A DNA stretch of 64,000 nt, from contig NZ_CP019645.1 in the NCBI RefSeq assembly GCF_001999985.1, positions 1,984,001 through 2,048,000 on the forward strand, written 5' to 3'. Of the stretch, positions 18,822 to 27,607 are shown piece after piece. A program made the translations under genes and the position numbers. The notes beneath the pieces were generated by a model, which saw nothing but the letters and a program-made list of their open reading frames with translations, was not told where the DNA came from and made no database searches. How positions within the stretch are numbered: position 1 is the stretch's first letter; each line of letters begins with the position of its first letter. The DNA comes from Helicobacter bilis (GTDB lineage: Bacteria; Campylobacterota; Campylobacteria; Campylobacterales; Helicobacteraceae).

Positions 18822-18857
18822 GTGAAAAGATTCTAAATAATTTAGAGATTATAGGTG

Positions 18858-18998
18858 GGAATGAAAATATCTCATAATACAGAATCTAATCTTGTCGTTT
18901 TGAGCCTTTGAAAAAGGCGAAAAATCTAAAATTATGAAATCTAAAAAGATTCTAAAAAAAAAAAAAGATTTTTCGCCTACGGCTCAAAATGACAACGA
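18858..18998. repeat. Palindromic element cluster (intergenic)
   Basis: Two pairs of arms are visible. CTTGTCGTTTTGAGCC with GGCGAAAAATCT at 18890-18926 is mirrored by AGATTTTTCGCC and GGCTCAAAATGACA at 18966-18995, around a 13-base A-tract (18954-18966). Together they can form a long hairpin. A partial left arm (ATCTCATAATACAGAATCT) precedes it. Confidence 0.7.
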
Positions 18999-19016
18999 AA
19001 AAAAGAGAATATATTT

Positions 19017-19062
19017 TTTCATACTGAGCCTTTAGGCGAAGTGTCTAAAATTTATAACGGAG
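19017..19062. repeat. Palindromic element, single left arm
   Basis: TTTTTCATACTGAGCCTTTA followed by GGCGAAGTGTCTAAAATTTA is the left-arm consensus without its mirror arm. It lies directly before the ATG of the broken hsdS. Confidence 0.55.
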
Positions 19063-19069
19063 CGTAGTA

Positions 19070-19843
19070 ATGAAATCTTTAGAATCTTGCACTTGTCATA
19101 CAAAAGCCTTGTCCCCCTGCCATACTTATTATTCTTGTCATACCGACTCTCCTCCTTGTCATACTGAGCGTAGCGAAGTATCTTGTAACACAAAATCTAG
19201 CTTAGATTTACCTTTGGAATCTCTCTCTTTATAACCTTTTCTACAATCTCTCCATAAAGAGCAATGGCAGGAAGTAAGGCTTGGGGAAGTTGCAGAAATC
19301 ACTTCAAGCAAAAGAATTTTTTATAGCGAATATGTAGAATATGGAATCCCCTTTTATAGAAGTAAAGAAATTATAGAATTTAGCAAGGGCAATAATCCAC
19401 AAAATGAATTATTTATTGATGAAAATAAATACAACGATATAGCAAATAAATTTGGAGTGCCACAAGCAAATGATATTCTGCTCACTTCAGTTGGGACTTT
19501 GGGGATTCCCTATCTTGTGCCAAAGGATAAAAAGTTTTATTTTAAAGATGGTAATCTAACTTGGTTTAAAAATTTTAAAAACATTACAAGCTTATTTTTG
19601 TTTTATTGGTTTAAATCCCCACAAGGAAAAGAAAAGTTAGATTCCATTGCTATTGGTAGCACTCAACAAGCTTTAACTATCGCAGCATTAAAAGCAGTTA
19701 ATATACACCTTCCGCATACAGATATTATAAGAATACTGAACGAACAATTAAATGGTATTCAAAATAAGATTGAAAACAACACAAAGCAGATTCAGAATCT
19801 CCAAGCAATGCGGGATATGTTATTAAAAGCAATATTTGCTTAG
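19070..19843 (+). pseudogene. hsdS: Type I restriction specificity subunit HsdS, single-TRD, interrupted by stop and in-frame repeat
   Basis: One frame from an ATG at 19070 to the TAA at 19841-19843 is broken by a single TAA at about 19231. The first 50 codons are palindromic-repeat peptide (CHTKALSPCHTYYSCHTD, then CHTERSEVSCNTKS). After the stop come KEQWQEVRLGEVAEITSSKR (start of a target-recognition domain), ANDILLTSVGTLGIPY, a proximal LPHTDIIRILNEQLNGIQNK and a coiled-coil spacer to LLKAIFA. Only one target-recognition domain is present, half of a normal HsdS. The same repeat-plus-TRD arrangement occurs inside the giant restriction protein at 27.6-32.8 kb. It may serve as a silent TRD cassette or be plain debris. 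Confidence 0.75.
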
Positions 19844-19892
19844 GTATTATTATGGTTTAAGGAATATAAAGGGATACTTTGCCTACGCTTTA

Positions 19893-20128
19893 GTCATGAC
19901 AATGTCCCCACTTGTCATATCAAAAGTCTTTCCACCTTGTCATACTGAGCGTAGCGAAGTATCTCATAATACAGAATCCACAATAGAATCTAAAAAAGAT
20001 TTTTCGCCTTTTTCAAAGGCTCAAAATGACAAAGGGGAGAGGACTCAAAATGACAAGAGGGAGGCGGAAGGCTCAAAATGACACGCATAGAGATTTTTCG
20101 TTTGCTACGCAAACTCAAAATGACAATG
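19893..20128. repeat. Palindromic element cluster (intergenic)
   Basis: It contains CTTGTCATATCAAAAGTC, then a full element: CTTGTCATACTGAGCGTAGC with GAAGTATCT at 19935, a spacer with two AGAATC-type boxes, and the mirrored arm AGATTTTTCGCC...GGCTCAAAATGACAA ending near 20035. Two further right-arm fragments end in CTCAAAATGACA (to 20128). An ORF of 81 codons here is made almost wholly of this repeat and is not a gene. Confidence 0.75.
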
Positions 20129-20185
20129 TATTTTATCATGATTAAAGTGTAGTGAAGTATTTAAGCTTAGAATTTAAATTTGTCA

Positions 20186-20245
20186 TAACTAAGCCTTAGA
20201 TGAAGTATCTGAAAATATAGAATCTAAGCTAGAGATTTTGCCTTA
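20186..20245. repeat. Degenerate palindromic element copy
   Basis: TTTGTCATAACTAAGCCTTA, GATGAAGTATCTGAAAATAT, then AGAATCTAAGCTAGAGATTT match the left arm and spacer with several mismatches. It lies in the leader of the thioredoxin-like gene. Confidence 0.5.
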
Positions 20246-20363
20246 TAGTTTGGTAACTTATTGCATTTTAAACATAGAATCTAAGCAAGTTTATTAAAGC
20301 TTTATTTCCTTTAAGATTGTAGAATACAAGCTTTTATGCTTTGTGGATAAAGGGAGTATCAAG

Positions 20364-20951
20364 ATGGAATGTAAGATACGCACAATGCTTTTATGTTTGT
20401 TAGTTTTTGGTGTGTTTGGAATCTTGCAAGCAAATGCAAATCATAATGAAAATGCTATGGCAAAGCAAGAAGTGGCGAATGTGAATATAGATGATGATTT
20501 AGATTCTATCTTTCTTAATAGTAAAAGCATTCAGCTTGGTGATAAGCCTGTGATGATAGTCTTTGGCAAAGATGATTGCTATCATTGTAGTATTTTGAGT
20601 GCAAGTTTAATCGGTAATGATGTGATACAAGGCTATATTACGCTAAATTTCTTGCCTTACTATATCAATCTAAGCGATAAGAAAAAGCACTCTATCCCCT
20701 ATCTCAATCTCTCTGGGTTAAGCTCACTTGATACCGCAAGGCTCTATAAGTTAGAATCCCTGCCTTTAATCGTGTTTGTAAGCACTGATGGTAAAGAGAT
20801 TATGCGTGTAGCTGGATTCCCCGGGGAGAAAAGGATAATCCATTTATTAGAATTTATTTATAATGATATTTGGAAAAATTATAATAGCCCAAAAGAGCGT
20901 GTGGCTGGATTCTTAGAATATGAAGAGGATTTAGCAAAAGGTGCAAAATAA
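20364..20951 (+). CDS. Periplasmic thioredoxin-fold protein (CxxC), cytochrome c biogenesis-associated
   Basis: A 195-residue exported thioredoxin-like protein. The ATG at 20364 follows GGGAG; an upstream GTG at 20343 would only add seven residues. The signal peptide is hydrophobic (TMLLCLLVFGVFGILQANA). The redox motif CYHC follows VMIVFGKDDC, and the thioredoxin-type cis-Pro comes as LESLPLIVFVSTDGKEI. It is followed by a second protein of the same family and then by ccsBA. In H. pylori a thioredoxin-fold protein (HP0377) next to ccsBA assists cytochrome c maturation. Here it likely keeps apocytochrome haem-binding cysteines reduced. Partner specificity is inferred. Confidence 0.78.
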   Translation: MECKIRTMLLCLLVFGVFGILQANANHNENAMAKQEVANVNIDDDLDSIFLNSKSIQLGDKPVMIVFGKDDCYHCSILSASLIGNDVIQGYITLNFLPYYINLSDKKKHSIPYLNLSGLSSLDTARLYKLESLPLIVFVSTDGKEIMRVAGFPGEKRIIHLLEFIYNDIWKNYNSPKERVAGFLEYEEDLAKGAK

Positions 20952-21046
20952 GATTCTATAAAATCAAGATAAGATTCTATAAAATAGGGTAGGGCGACTA
21001 AGGTCTAAAAAGCGTTAAAGGTTTATTAAATACAAAAAGGATTGTT

Positions 21047-21652
21047 GTGAATAAAGTTTTTAAGAAAAGTTTAAGTATAGCAATATTAGGTTTTTGCTGT
21101 GTTATGTCTGGCTGTAAAGATGGTAATATCTCAATTAGCGATGGAGAACAAAGTACAAAAGAGCTAGATACAAAGCTAGAAAATATCGATGTAGCTGGAT
21201 ATAAGGGACTAGAAGATATTATCAGCAATAATGTGCGTATAGAATCAGATTCTAAGCCTATTATGCTTATCTTTGGTGTGAATAATTGTAAATATTGCGA
21301 GATATTAAAACAAGATATGCGTGATAATCAAAAATTGCATGACTTTATAAAAGATAACTTTGTAACCTATTATGTAAATACGAGTTATAGCAAAACACAT
21401 GAAGTAGCCTATATGCAAAAAAGTCTAAAAAGTGATGATTTAGCAAGATATTATGGTGCGGTGAAAACTCCACTTATTATATGGCTTGAGAGTGATGGGA
21501 CTAGGATTCTAAAACTTGATGGATATGATCCTAATTATTTTAATGCCATGTTACAATTTGTAAAAAACAAAGGTTATGGTGATGAAAAAAATAGTGAAAA
21601 GCGTATGGCTATGTTTATAGAGCAATACACGCAGGGCAAATTAAATTTTTAG
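21047..21652 (+). CDS. Thioredoxin-fold lipoprotein (CxxC), cytochrome c biogenesis-associated
   Basis: A 201-residue protein with a lipoprotein signal (LSIAILGFCCVMSGC, predicted lipidated Cys in the lipobox MSGC). It starts at GTG 21047 behind AAAAGGATT. The redox motif is CKYC in IFGVNNCKYCEILKQDMRDN, and the cis-Pro segment is AVKTPLIIWLESDG. It is paralogous to the preceding gene over the thioredoxin domain (same spacing of CxxC to the Pro loop). It is membrane-anchored where the first is soluble. Downstream by 51 bases is ccsBA, so the pair probably forms a thiol-reducing relay for cytochrome c assembly. Confidence 0.78.
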   Translation: MNKVFKKSLSIAILGFCCVMSGCKDGNISISDGEQSTKELDTKLENIDVAGYKGLEDIISNNVRIESDSKPIMLIFGVNNCKYCEILKQDMRDNQKLHDFIKDNFVTYYVNTSYSKTHEVAYMQKSLKSDDLARYYGAVKTPLIIWLESDGTRILKLDGYDPNYFNAMLQFVKNKGYGDEKNSEKRMAMFIEQYTQGKLNF

Positions 21653-21703
21653 GGTTAAACTTTTAGAGAATCTCTTTTGTAGTGAATTGTAAGTGGAGAT
21701 ATT

Positions 21704-24700
21704 ATGGCAAAACTTTCTGTATTGTTTAAGGCACTTTTGAATAATCTTTTTGCGTCCATGCCTCTTAGCATTTTTCTCATGGTGCTTTATGCGGCTTCAA
21801 TCGGTTGGGCTACTTTTGTAGAGAAAGAGTATGGCTCTATTGTCGCACATGATGTGATTTATGCGTCATGGTGGTTTGAGTTACTTAATGCGTGGCTTGG
21901 GCTTAGTCTATTTGGCTGTATGCTAAAGAGTGTGAAATATAATGGCTTTAAAGTCAGCGTGCATACTTTCCATTTTGCTTTGATTGTGATTATTATGGGG
22001 GCTGGTATTACTCGTTATTATGGCTTTGAGGGCAATATGGTGCTAGAAGATGGGGGAAGTAGTAGCTTTATAGAATCTAGGGATAACTTTTTAAATGTGC
22101 TTGTGAGTAATGATGTCGGGGAGAATGGCACACAAAGTGATATTTTGCCGCTCGATAGCTTTAAAAAAGGTTATGATATTTCACTTAGTCCTTATGTGAG
22201 ATTCTCAAAATTTAGCTTAGATACAAAAGAGGCTTTTGATAAGCCTTTAAGTATTAAATCTGTTTCTATTATTAACTATTCTTTAAGCTCTCTTTTTGAA
22301 CAAGCAAAAAATGAGAATAGAGAGATAGATCCCAAAGAGATTGATGCGAAAAAAAGAGAGAATCATTATTTAGCAAAATTTGAGGTAACCTATGATGGTA
22401 TCACACATACCATGCTTTTATCAAATCGCGGTGAAAGGGCAATTGCTCGTTTTGGCAATCGCTTTATTACGCTTTCATGGGGACCAAAGTTTATACAACT
22501 TCCATTTGAATTAAAGCTTGATAAATTTGAAGTGATAAATTATCCGGGCTCACAAATGCCATCAAGCTTTGCTTCTTATGTGCGTGTGATTGATGAAACA
22601 TATGGCGAATATCCATTTAAGATATTTATGAATAATGTGCTTGACTACAAGGGATATAGATTCTTCCAAAGTGAATATCGTGTAAAAAGAGATGAAGAAG
22701 GCAAGGAAATGCACGATGAAAATGGAATGCCACTTTATGCGGCAACGATTCTTTCAGTCAATAATGACCCCGGAAAGATTCCAACATATATAGGCTATAC
22801 GCTTTTAATTCTAGGGGCTTTATGGCTTTTATTTGACAATGACTCTCGCTTTAGAAAGTTAAGCAATTATGTAAAATCGCAAAAGGTATTAAGCATTGCT
22901 TTTATTTTCTGCGGATTAGCCTTATTTCAACTAAGCACACCTTTATATGCAAATGCAGAATCTAAGAATATAGAATCTGATACAAGCAAATTCTCACAAG
23001 AATTACCCCGCAAAAAATCGCTAGATAGTGTTAATAGTGAGAAAAAATCACATTTAGACAAGCAGCTAAGGGAAAAATATATACAAGCAAATGAAGATTT
23101 CATAGCACATATTGCAACAAGCAAAGAAAGTGCAGAAAAAATAGCCCCCATTTTTGCAGATATGAGCGATGAAGCTATAAGAGAGAGAATAGAGGGGCTC
23201 AAAAAAATCCCTAATAAGACTTTAAAGCGTTTTGCAAAGATACAGATACAAGGCTTTGATGGGCGTATTAAACTGCTTGATACTTATAGTGATGAGATTA
23301 TGCGAAAAGTTACAGGTAAAAAAGAGTTTAAGGGCTTAAAGCATAATCAGTTTTTACTAGGACTTATGACTATGCCAGAGGATATGGCAAAGCTAAGGTT
23401 AATCAAAGTAACAAATAAAGAAATACTTGATATTTTGGGCGTTAGAGATAGCTATGTATCGTTTGAAGATTTATTTCACAAAGATAGATTAAACGATGTA
23501 TATGCCTTTAGTATATCGCCTAATGCAGAGAGATTGGAGAAGTTTGAGAAAGCATATAAGCTTTATCATTTTGTAAATACGGCACTTAAAAAAAGAGATT
23601 CTGAACGCAATGAGTTTGATAAGCAAATCTTAAGATTGCATGAGAAAATGGACTTGCTTATGCCATTTTCAATATGGCATTATTTGCGACTAATTCCAGC
23701 AGATGGCGACTCGTGGATACCTTTTGGTAATCCAAATATGCTTGATATAGCACAAATTCAGCAAAGTAATCCAGAGGATAGAAAAGAGCTAACACTGCTT
23801 GTCTATTTCTTAGAAGATTTTCGTTTGCAAACACGCGTAGGTGTTGCTTTAGGTGAATGGGAGAAGTTAAATGAAACACTTCTCTTTTACAATCGCTATC
23901 AAGCCCTTGTAGGTGGTAGCTTGTATCTTAATCCCACGCTTGTAGAATCTGAACTTTTTCTCAATAAAACAGATGTGTTTCCAGTATCACAATACTTTTA
24001 TTTAGCACTTGGCATGTTATTATTTTTCATAGCTTTTATTGCGATTTTGAGTAATAAACAGATTCCAAAATGGCTTGGCAAAACTTGCTATATCTTGCTT
24101 TTTTGTGTGTTTGTCGCACATACTTTAGGACTTATTTTGCGTTGGTATGTCGGCGGACATGCTCCATGGAGTAATGCCTATGAATCTATGCTCTATATCG
24201 CATGGGCTAGTGCTTTATCAGGTGTTATTATCTTGCGTAAGTCTTATTTTGCTATGTGTGGGGCTAGCTTTCTTGCGGGTATGGCTCTAATGGTAGCACA
24301 TTGGGGCTTTATGGACCCACAAATTGGCAATCTTCAGCCCGTCTTACAATCATATTGGCTTAATATCCATGTTGCAGTAATTGTAGCAAGTTATGGCTTC
24401 TTAGGACTTTCTTTTATGCTTGGCATTACAAATCTTATCCTTTTTATCTTCCGTAATCAGCAGAAAAGACCACAAGTAGATTCTGCCATTCTTGCCTTAA
24501 GTGCGATCAGTGAGATGAGTATGATTATTGGGATATTAATGCTTGTTGTTGGCACATTCTTAGGTGGTGTATGGGCGAATGAATCTTGGGGTAGATATTG
24601 GGGTTGGGATTCTAAAGAGACTTGGTCGCTTGTCTCTGTTGGCGTGTATGCGTGTGTGCTGCATGTGCGATTATTAAAACCGCTTTATTTGCCTTATATT

Positions 24701-24910
24701 TATAATGTCCTTGCAGTGCTTGCTTTCTCTAGCATTTTGATGACATATTTTGGGGTGAATTTCTATCTTGGCACAGGTATGCACGCTTACGCTCAAGGTG
24801 AGGGTGATAGTGTAAATAGGCTTATTTTCATTTCATTGGCATTAATTTTTATATTAGTCTCTTTAGCTTTTATGAAAAGAAAATTGCTTCATACAAAAGA
24901 GACACATTAA
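21704..24910 (+). CDS. ccsBA: System II cytochrome c synthase CcsBA (fused ResB/ResC)
   Basis: A 1068-residue inner-membrane protein that exports haem and ligates it to CxxCH apocytochromes in the periplasm. The N-terminal half is ResB/CcsB-like: membrane helices at about residues 15-35, 60-80 and 87-107, a large periplasmic domain, and another helix at about 360-377. A Lys/Glu-rich periplasmic stretch follows (residues 425-750). The C-terminal half is CcsA with multiple helices, the WWD haem-handling motif (WANESWGRYWGWDSKETWSL, about residues 955-978) and flanking histidines (VHARLL-type HVRLL; MVAHWG). The single-chain fusion is normal for Helicobacter. The middle periplasmic segment seems long compared with H. 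pylori. Confidence 0.95.
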   Translation: MAKLSVLFKALLNNLFASMPLSIFLMVLYAASIGWATFVEKEYGSIVAHDVIYASWWFELLNAWLGLSLFGCMLKSVKYNGFKVSVHTFHFALIVIIMGAGITRYYGFEGNMVLEDGGSSSFIESRDNFLNVLVSNDVGENGTQSDILPLDSFKKGYDISLSPYVRFSKFSLDTKEAFDKPLSIKSVSIINYSLSSLFEQAKNENREIDPKEIDAKKRENHYLAKFEVTYDGITHTMLLSNRGERAIARFGNRFITLSWGPKFIQLPFELKLDKFEVINYPGSQMPSSFASYVRVIDETYGEYPFKIFMNNVLDYKGYRFFQSEYRVKRDEEGKEMHDENGMPLYAATILSVNNDPGKIPTYIGYTLLILGALWLLFDNDSRFRKLSNYVKSQKVLSIAFIFCGLALFQLSTPLYANAESKNIESDTSKFSQELPRKKSLDSVNSEKKSHLDKQLREKYIQANEDFIAHIATSKESAEKIAPIFADMSDEAIRERIEGLKKIPNKTLKRFAKIQIQGFDGRIKLLDTYSDEIMRKVTGKKEFKGLKHNQFLLGLMTMPEDMAKLRLIKVTNKEILDILGVRDSYVSFEDLFHKDRLNDVYAFSISPNAERLEKFEKAYKLYHFVNTALKKRDSERNEFDKQILRLHEKMDLLMPFSIWHYLRLIPADGDSWIPFGNPNMLDIAQIQQSNPEDRKELTLLVYFLEDFRLQTRVGVALGEWEKLNETLLFYNRYQALVGGSLYLNPTLVESELFLNKTDVFPVSQYFYLALGMLLFFIAFIAILSNKQIPKWLGKTCYILLFCVFVAHTLGLILRWYVGGHAPWSNAYESMLYIAWASALSGVIILRKSYFAMCGASFLAGMALMVAHWGFMDPQIGNLQPVLQSYWLNIHVAVIVASYGFLGLSFMLGITNLILFIFRNQQKRPQVDSAILALSAISEMSMIIGILMLVVGTFLGGVWANESWGRYWGWDSKETWSLVSVGVYACVLHVRLLKPLYLPYIYNVLAVLAFSSILMTYFGVNFYLGTGMHAYAQGEGDSVNRLIFISLALIFILVSLAFMKRKLLHTKETH

Positions 24911-24927
24911 TATTAAAAGGGTAGGGC

Positions 24928-25875
24928 ATGATAGAGATTCTAGGAATAGCTTCTGATATTGCAGGGGGGAAGCTTGGCTCAGCAAAAGGTGTTGCGTTGC
25001 TATGTGAGTATATGAGAGAGAAGAATCTTGCTATTTTGCATGATAAAAATTATCTCTCTTTAGATAGTAGCACAATCCCACCAGCAAAAAAAGATGACTA
25101 TACAAAGCATATTGATGTATTGTATGATTTTTTTAAAGATAAAGTCGCTAAAAGGGCTGAAGGGATTATTTGTGAGAATAATTTCCCATTTATTATTAGT
25201 GGGGATCACTCAAGTGCATTGGCAGTAGCACAAGGCATTCAAAATGCGCTACCAGATGAGAGAATAGGCATAATTTGGATTGACGCACATGCAGACATTC
25301 ACACGCCTTTTAGCACTTTTAGCGGTAATTTGCATGGTATGCCCTTAGCCGCCATCATAGGACATAAAGCCCCAAATAAAAACACACTCACACAATCACA
25401 AGAAGAATCTTGGGAAAAGTTAATGAATATTTCAAAAGATTCTATACAACCAGAAAATATCGTGTATTGCGGTATTAGAAGCTTAGAGAAAGCAGAACAA
25501 GATGTTATAGATTCTAAAAATATATGTGTCTTTAGTGTGGAATCTTTACAAAAGGGCAGGGCAGACTGCATAGAAAAGATGAAAGAAGTCTTAACTCAAA
25601 GCACAAAGATTTATGTGAGTGTAGATATAGATGTGCTTGATTGCAGTGAGTTTCAAAGCACAGGTTGCAACGAGCCAAATGGGCTGTATATGCAAGAGCT
25701 AATCATGCTTACTAAAGATATTATAGAATCTTTTTCACATAAAATCATCGCCTTTGAGCTGAGTGAATTTAACCCAACCTTAGGCAACACAAAAGAACAA
25801 GACAAAGCCGCAGTATGCAACTTTTTACATGAGGTTATAGAATCTTTAACAAATAATGTTGTATTGCAAAGATAG
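24928..25875 (+). CDS. rocF: Arginase
   Basis: A 315-residue ureohydrolase that converts arginine to ornithine and urea. The dinuclear metal ligands are all visible: SGDHSSALA (His94), WIDAHADIHTP (Asp119, His121, Asp123) and VSVDIDVLD (about residue 230), with the closing ELSEFNPTLG. The length fits Helicobacter RocF, which feeds urease and lowers host arginine. The ATG has AGGG upstream. It lies 17 bases after ccsBA, so it is probably co-transcribed. An agmatinase role is unlikely given the overall arginase-like layout but cannot be fully excluded. Confidence 0.92.
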   Translation: MIEILGIASDIAGGKLGSAKGVALLCEYMREKNLAILHDKNYLSLDSSTIPPAKKDDYTKHIDVLYDFFKDKVAKRAEGIICENNFPFIISGDHSSALAVAQGIQNALPDERIGIIWIDAHADIHTPFSTFSGNLHGMPLAAIIGHKAPNKNTLTQSQEESWEKLMNISKDSIQPENIVYCGIRSLEKAEQDVIDSKNICVFSVESLQKGRADCIEKMKEVLTQSTKIYVSVDIDVLDCSEFQSTGCNEPNGLYMQELIMLTKDIIESFSHKIIAFELSEFNPTLGNTKEQDKAAVCNFLHEVIESLTNNVVLQR

Positions 25876-26193
25876 TATATGCATCTAGCATTGATGACAT
25901 CACATAAATTTTATGACTCTGCAGAAAGTGTTAATAAAAAGATTGTGAAAGTATCTTTGAGTAAAATTTAGAAGTGCCTAAAAGGTATAACTGGATCAGA
26001 CATTACAGAATCTGTAAAAATCACCAGCTTAACCTGCAAAAGAGATAATACTTTATTTCTCATTTTATCAAGTAAATTTCACCACAAAATCTACTTGCTG
26101 CAGACTAACAAGATTCTAAAAAGCATAATTTAAATGATACTAAAAACTTTTTGCTACACTTCTAGGTTTATAAACACAACTTAAGGAAATGAT
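25876..26193. other. Intergenic region upstream of purB
   Basis: About 320 bases with no supported gene. It contains an extended -10-like TGCTACACT about 40 bases before purB, AAGGAA as ribosome-binding site, and two copies of the abundant AGAATCT/AGATTCT 7-mer. Confidence 0.4.
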
Positions 26194-27522
26194 ATGGTAG
26201 AGCGATACGCAAGAGAAGAGATGAAAAAGCTATGGGATATGAATGCCAAGTATTCCGCGTGGTTAGAGGTAGAAAAGGCATTAGTTAGAGGGTGGAATAA
26301 GCTAGGGCTAATCCCTGATAGCGATTGTGAAAAGATATGTAAAAACGCGAAATTTGACATCGCTAGGATTGATGAGATTGAAGCGGTTACCAAACACGAC
26401 TTAATCGCTTTTACCACTTCTGTGGCGGAGAGCTTGGGTGAAGAGAGCCGATGGGTGCATTATGGGATCACTTCTAGCGATTGCATAGATACCGCTGTGG
26501 CACTGCAAATGCGAGATAGCTTAAAGATTATTTTAGATGATATAAGGCAAGTGAGAGAAGCGATAAAGACAAGGGCTTATCAGCATAAAGACACGCTAAT
26601 GGTAGGGCGAAGCCACGGAATCCACGGAGAGCCTATCACCTTTGGGCTAGTTTTAGCGATTTGGTATGATGAGCTAGGGCGACATTTAAAGGCGTTAGAA
26701 TCTACGCTTGAAGTCATCTCTGTGGGGCAGCTAAGCGGGGCTATGGGGAATCTCGCCCATACGCCTATGGAGCTAGAAACGCTAGTGTGCAAAGAGCTAG
26801 GGCTAAAACCAGCCCCTGTGAGTAATCAAGTGATACAAAGGGATAGATACGCTAGGCTTATGAGTGATTTAGCCCTTTTGGCTAGTAGCTGTGAGAAAAT
26901 CGCTGTGGAAGTGCGACACCTGCAACGCACAGAAGTCTATGAAGCAGAAGAGTATTTTGAATCTGGGCAGAAGGGAAGCTCGGCTATGCCGCATAAGCGA
27001 AACCCGGTTTTGAGTGAAAACATCACAGGACTTTGCAGAATGATACGCGCTTATGCCCTGCCCGCAATGGAGAATGTAGCACTATGGCACGAGCGAGACA
27101 TCAGCCATAGTAGCGTGGAGCGATTTATCCTGCCAGATAGCTTTATCACCACAGATTTTATGCTAATGCGTTTAAAAGGACTGCTTGAAAAGCTAGTGGT
27201 CTATCCAAAAAATATGATGAAAAATCTCAACCTTACAGGTGGGCTTGTGTTTTCACAGCGAATCTTACTAGAGCTACCTAAAAAAGGCGTATCACGCGAA
27301 GACGCCTATAAAATCGTGCAAAGAAATGCGATGAAAGTGTGGGGTGATTTGCAAGGGGGGAAAAGTGCGTTAAACGATAAGGGCGAGAGCTTATATTTGC
27401 AATATCTTTTAGCGGATAGCGAACTTGTAGGACTTATCGGTGAAGCAGCAATCCGCGAATGTTTTGAGTTTAGCTACTACACAAAAAATGTAGATTCTAT
27501 CTTTAAAAGGGTGTTTGGGTAA
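26194..27522 (+). CDS. purB: Adenylosuccinate lyase
   Basis: A 442-residue fumarase/aspartase-superfamily enzyme. It splits SAICAR in IMP synthesis and adenylosuccinate in AMP synthesis. Signature GSSAMPHKRNPVLSENI lies at about residues 258-274. The catalytic histidine loop GRSHGIHGEPITFG and the N-terminal YGITSSDCIDT are present. The length is normal. AAGGAA precedes the ATG. The coding sequence is slightly more GC-rich than its neighbours. It stands alone between arginase and the giant restriction gene. Confidence 0.97.
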   Translation: MVERYAREEMKKLWDMNAKYSAWLEVEKALVRGWNKLGLIPDSDCEKICKNAKFDIARIDEIEAVTKHDLIAFTTSVAESLGEESRWVHYGITSSDCIDTAVALQMRDSLKIILDDIRQVREAIKTRAYQHKDTLMVGRSHGIHGEPITFGLVLAIWYDELGRHLKALESTLEVISVGQLSGAMGNLAHTPMELETLVCKELGLKPAPVSNQVIQRDRYARLMSDLALLASSCEKIAVEVRHLQRTEVYEAEEYFESGQKGSSAMPHKRNPVLSENITGLCRMIRAYALPAMENVALWHERDISHSSVERFILPDSFITTDFMLMRLKGLLEKLVVYPKNMMKNLNLTGGLVFSQRILLELPKKGVSREDAYKIVQRNAMKVWGDLQGGKSALNDKGESLYLQYLLADSELVGLIGEAAIRECFEFSYYTKNVDSIFKRVFG

Positions 27523-27607
27523 ATAAGGGAAGTGATTTGCAGATAGTAATTTAGCAAGTTAGATTCTGTTTTGAATGGTTTATTAATTTTATTTATGAAG
27601 GCGTTTA

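Noticed and set aside
19836-20081. 81-codon ORF with CHTERSEVSHNTES
   Set aside because: It consists of palindromic-element arms only and lacks any conserved protein part, so it was kept as a repeat.
18858-20245. Repeat cluster as a CRISPR array
   Set aside because: The copies are inverted, unequal and irregularly spaced, with no unique spacers of constant length and no cas genes.
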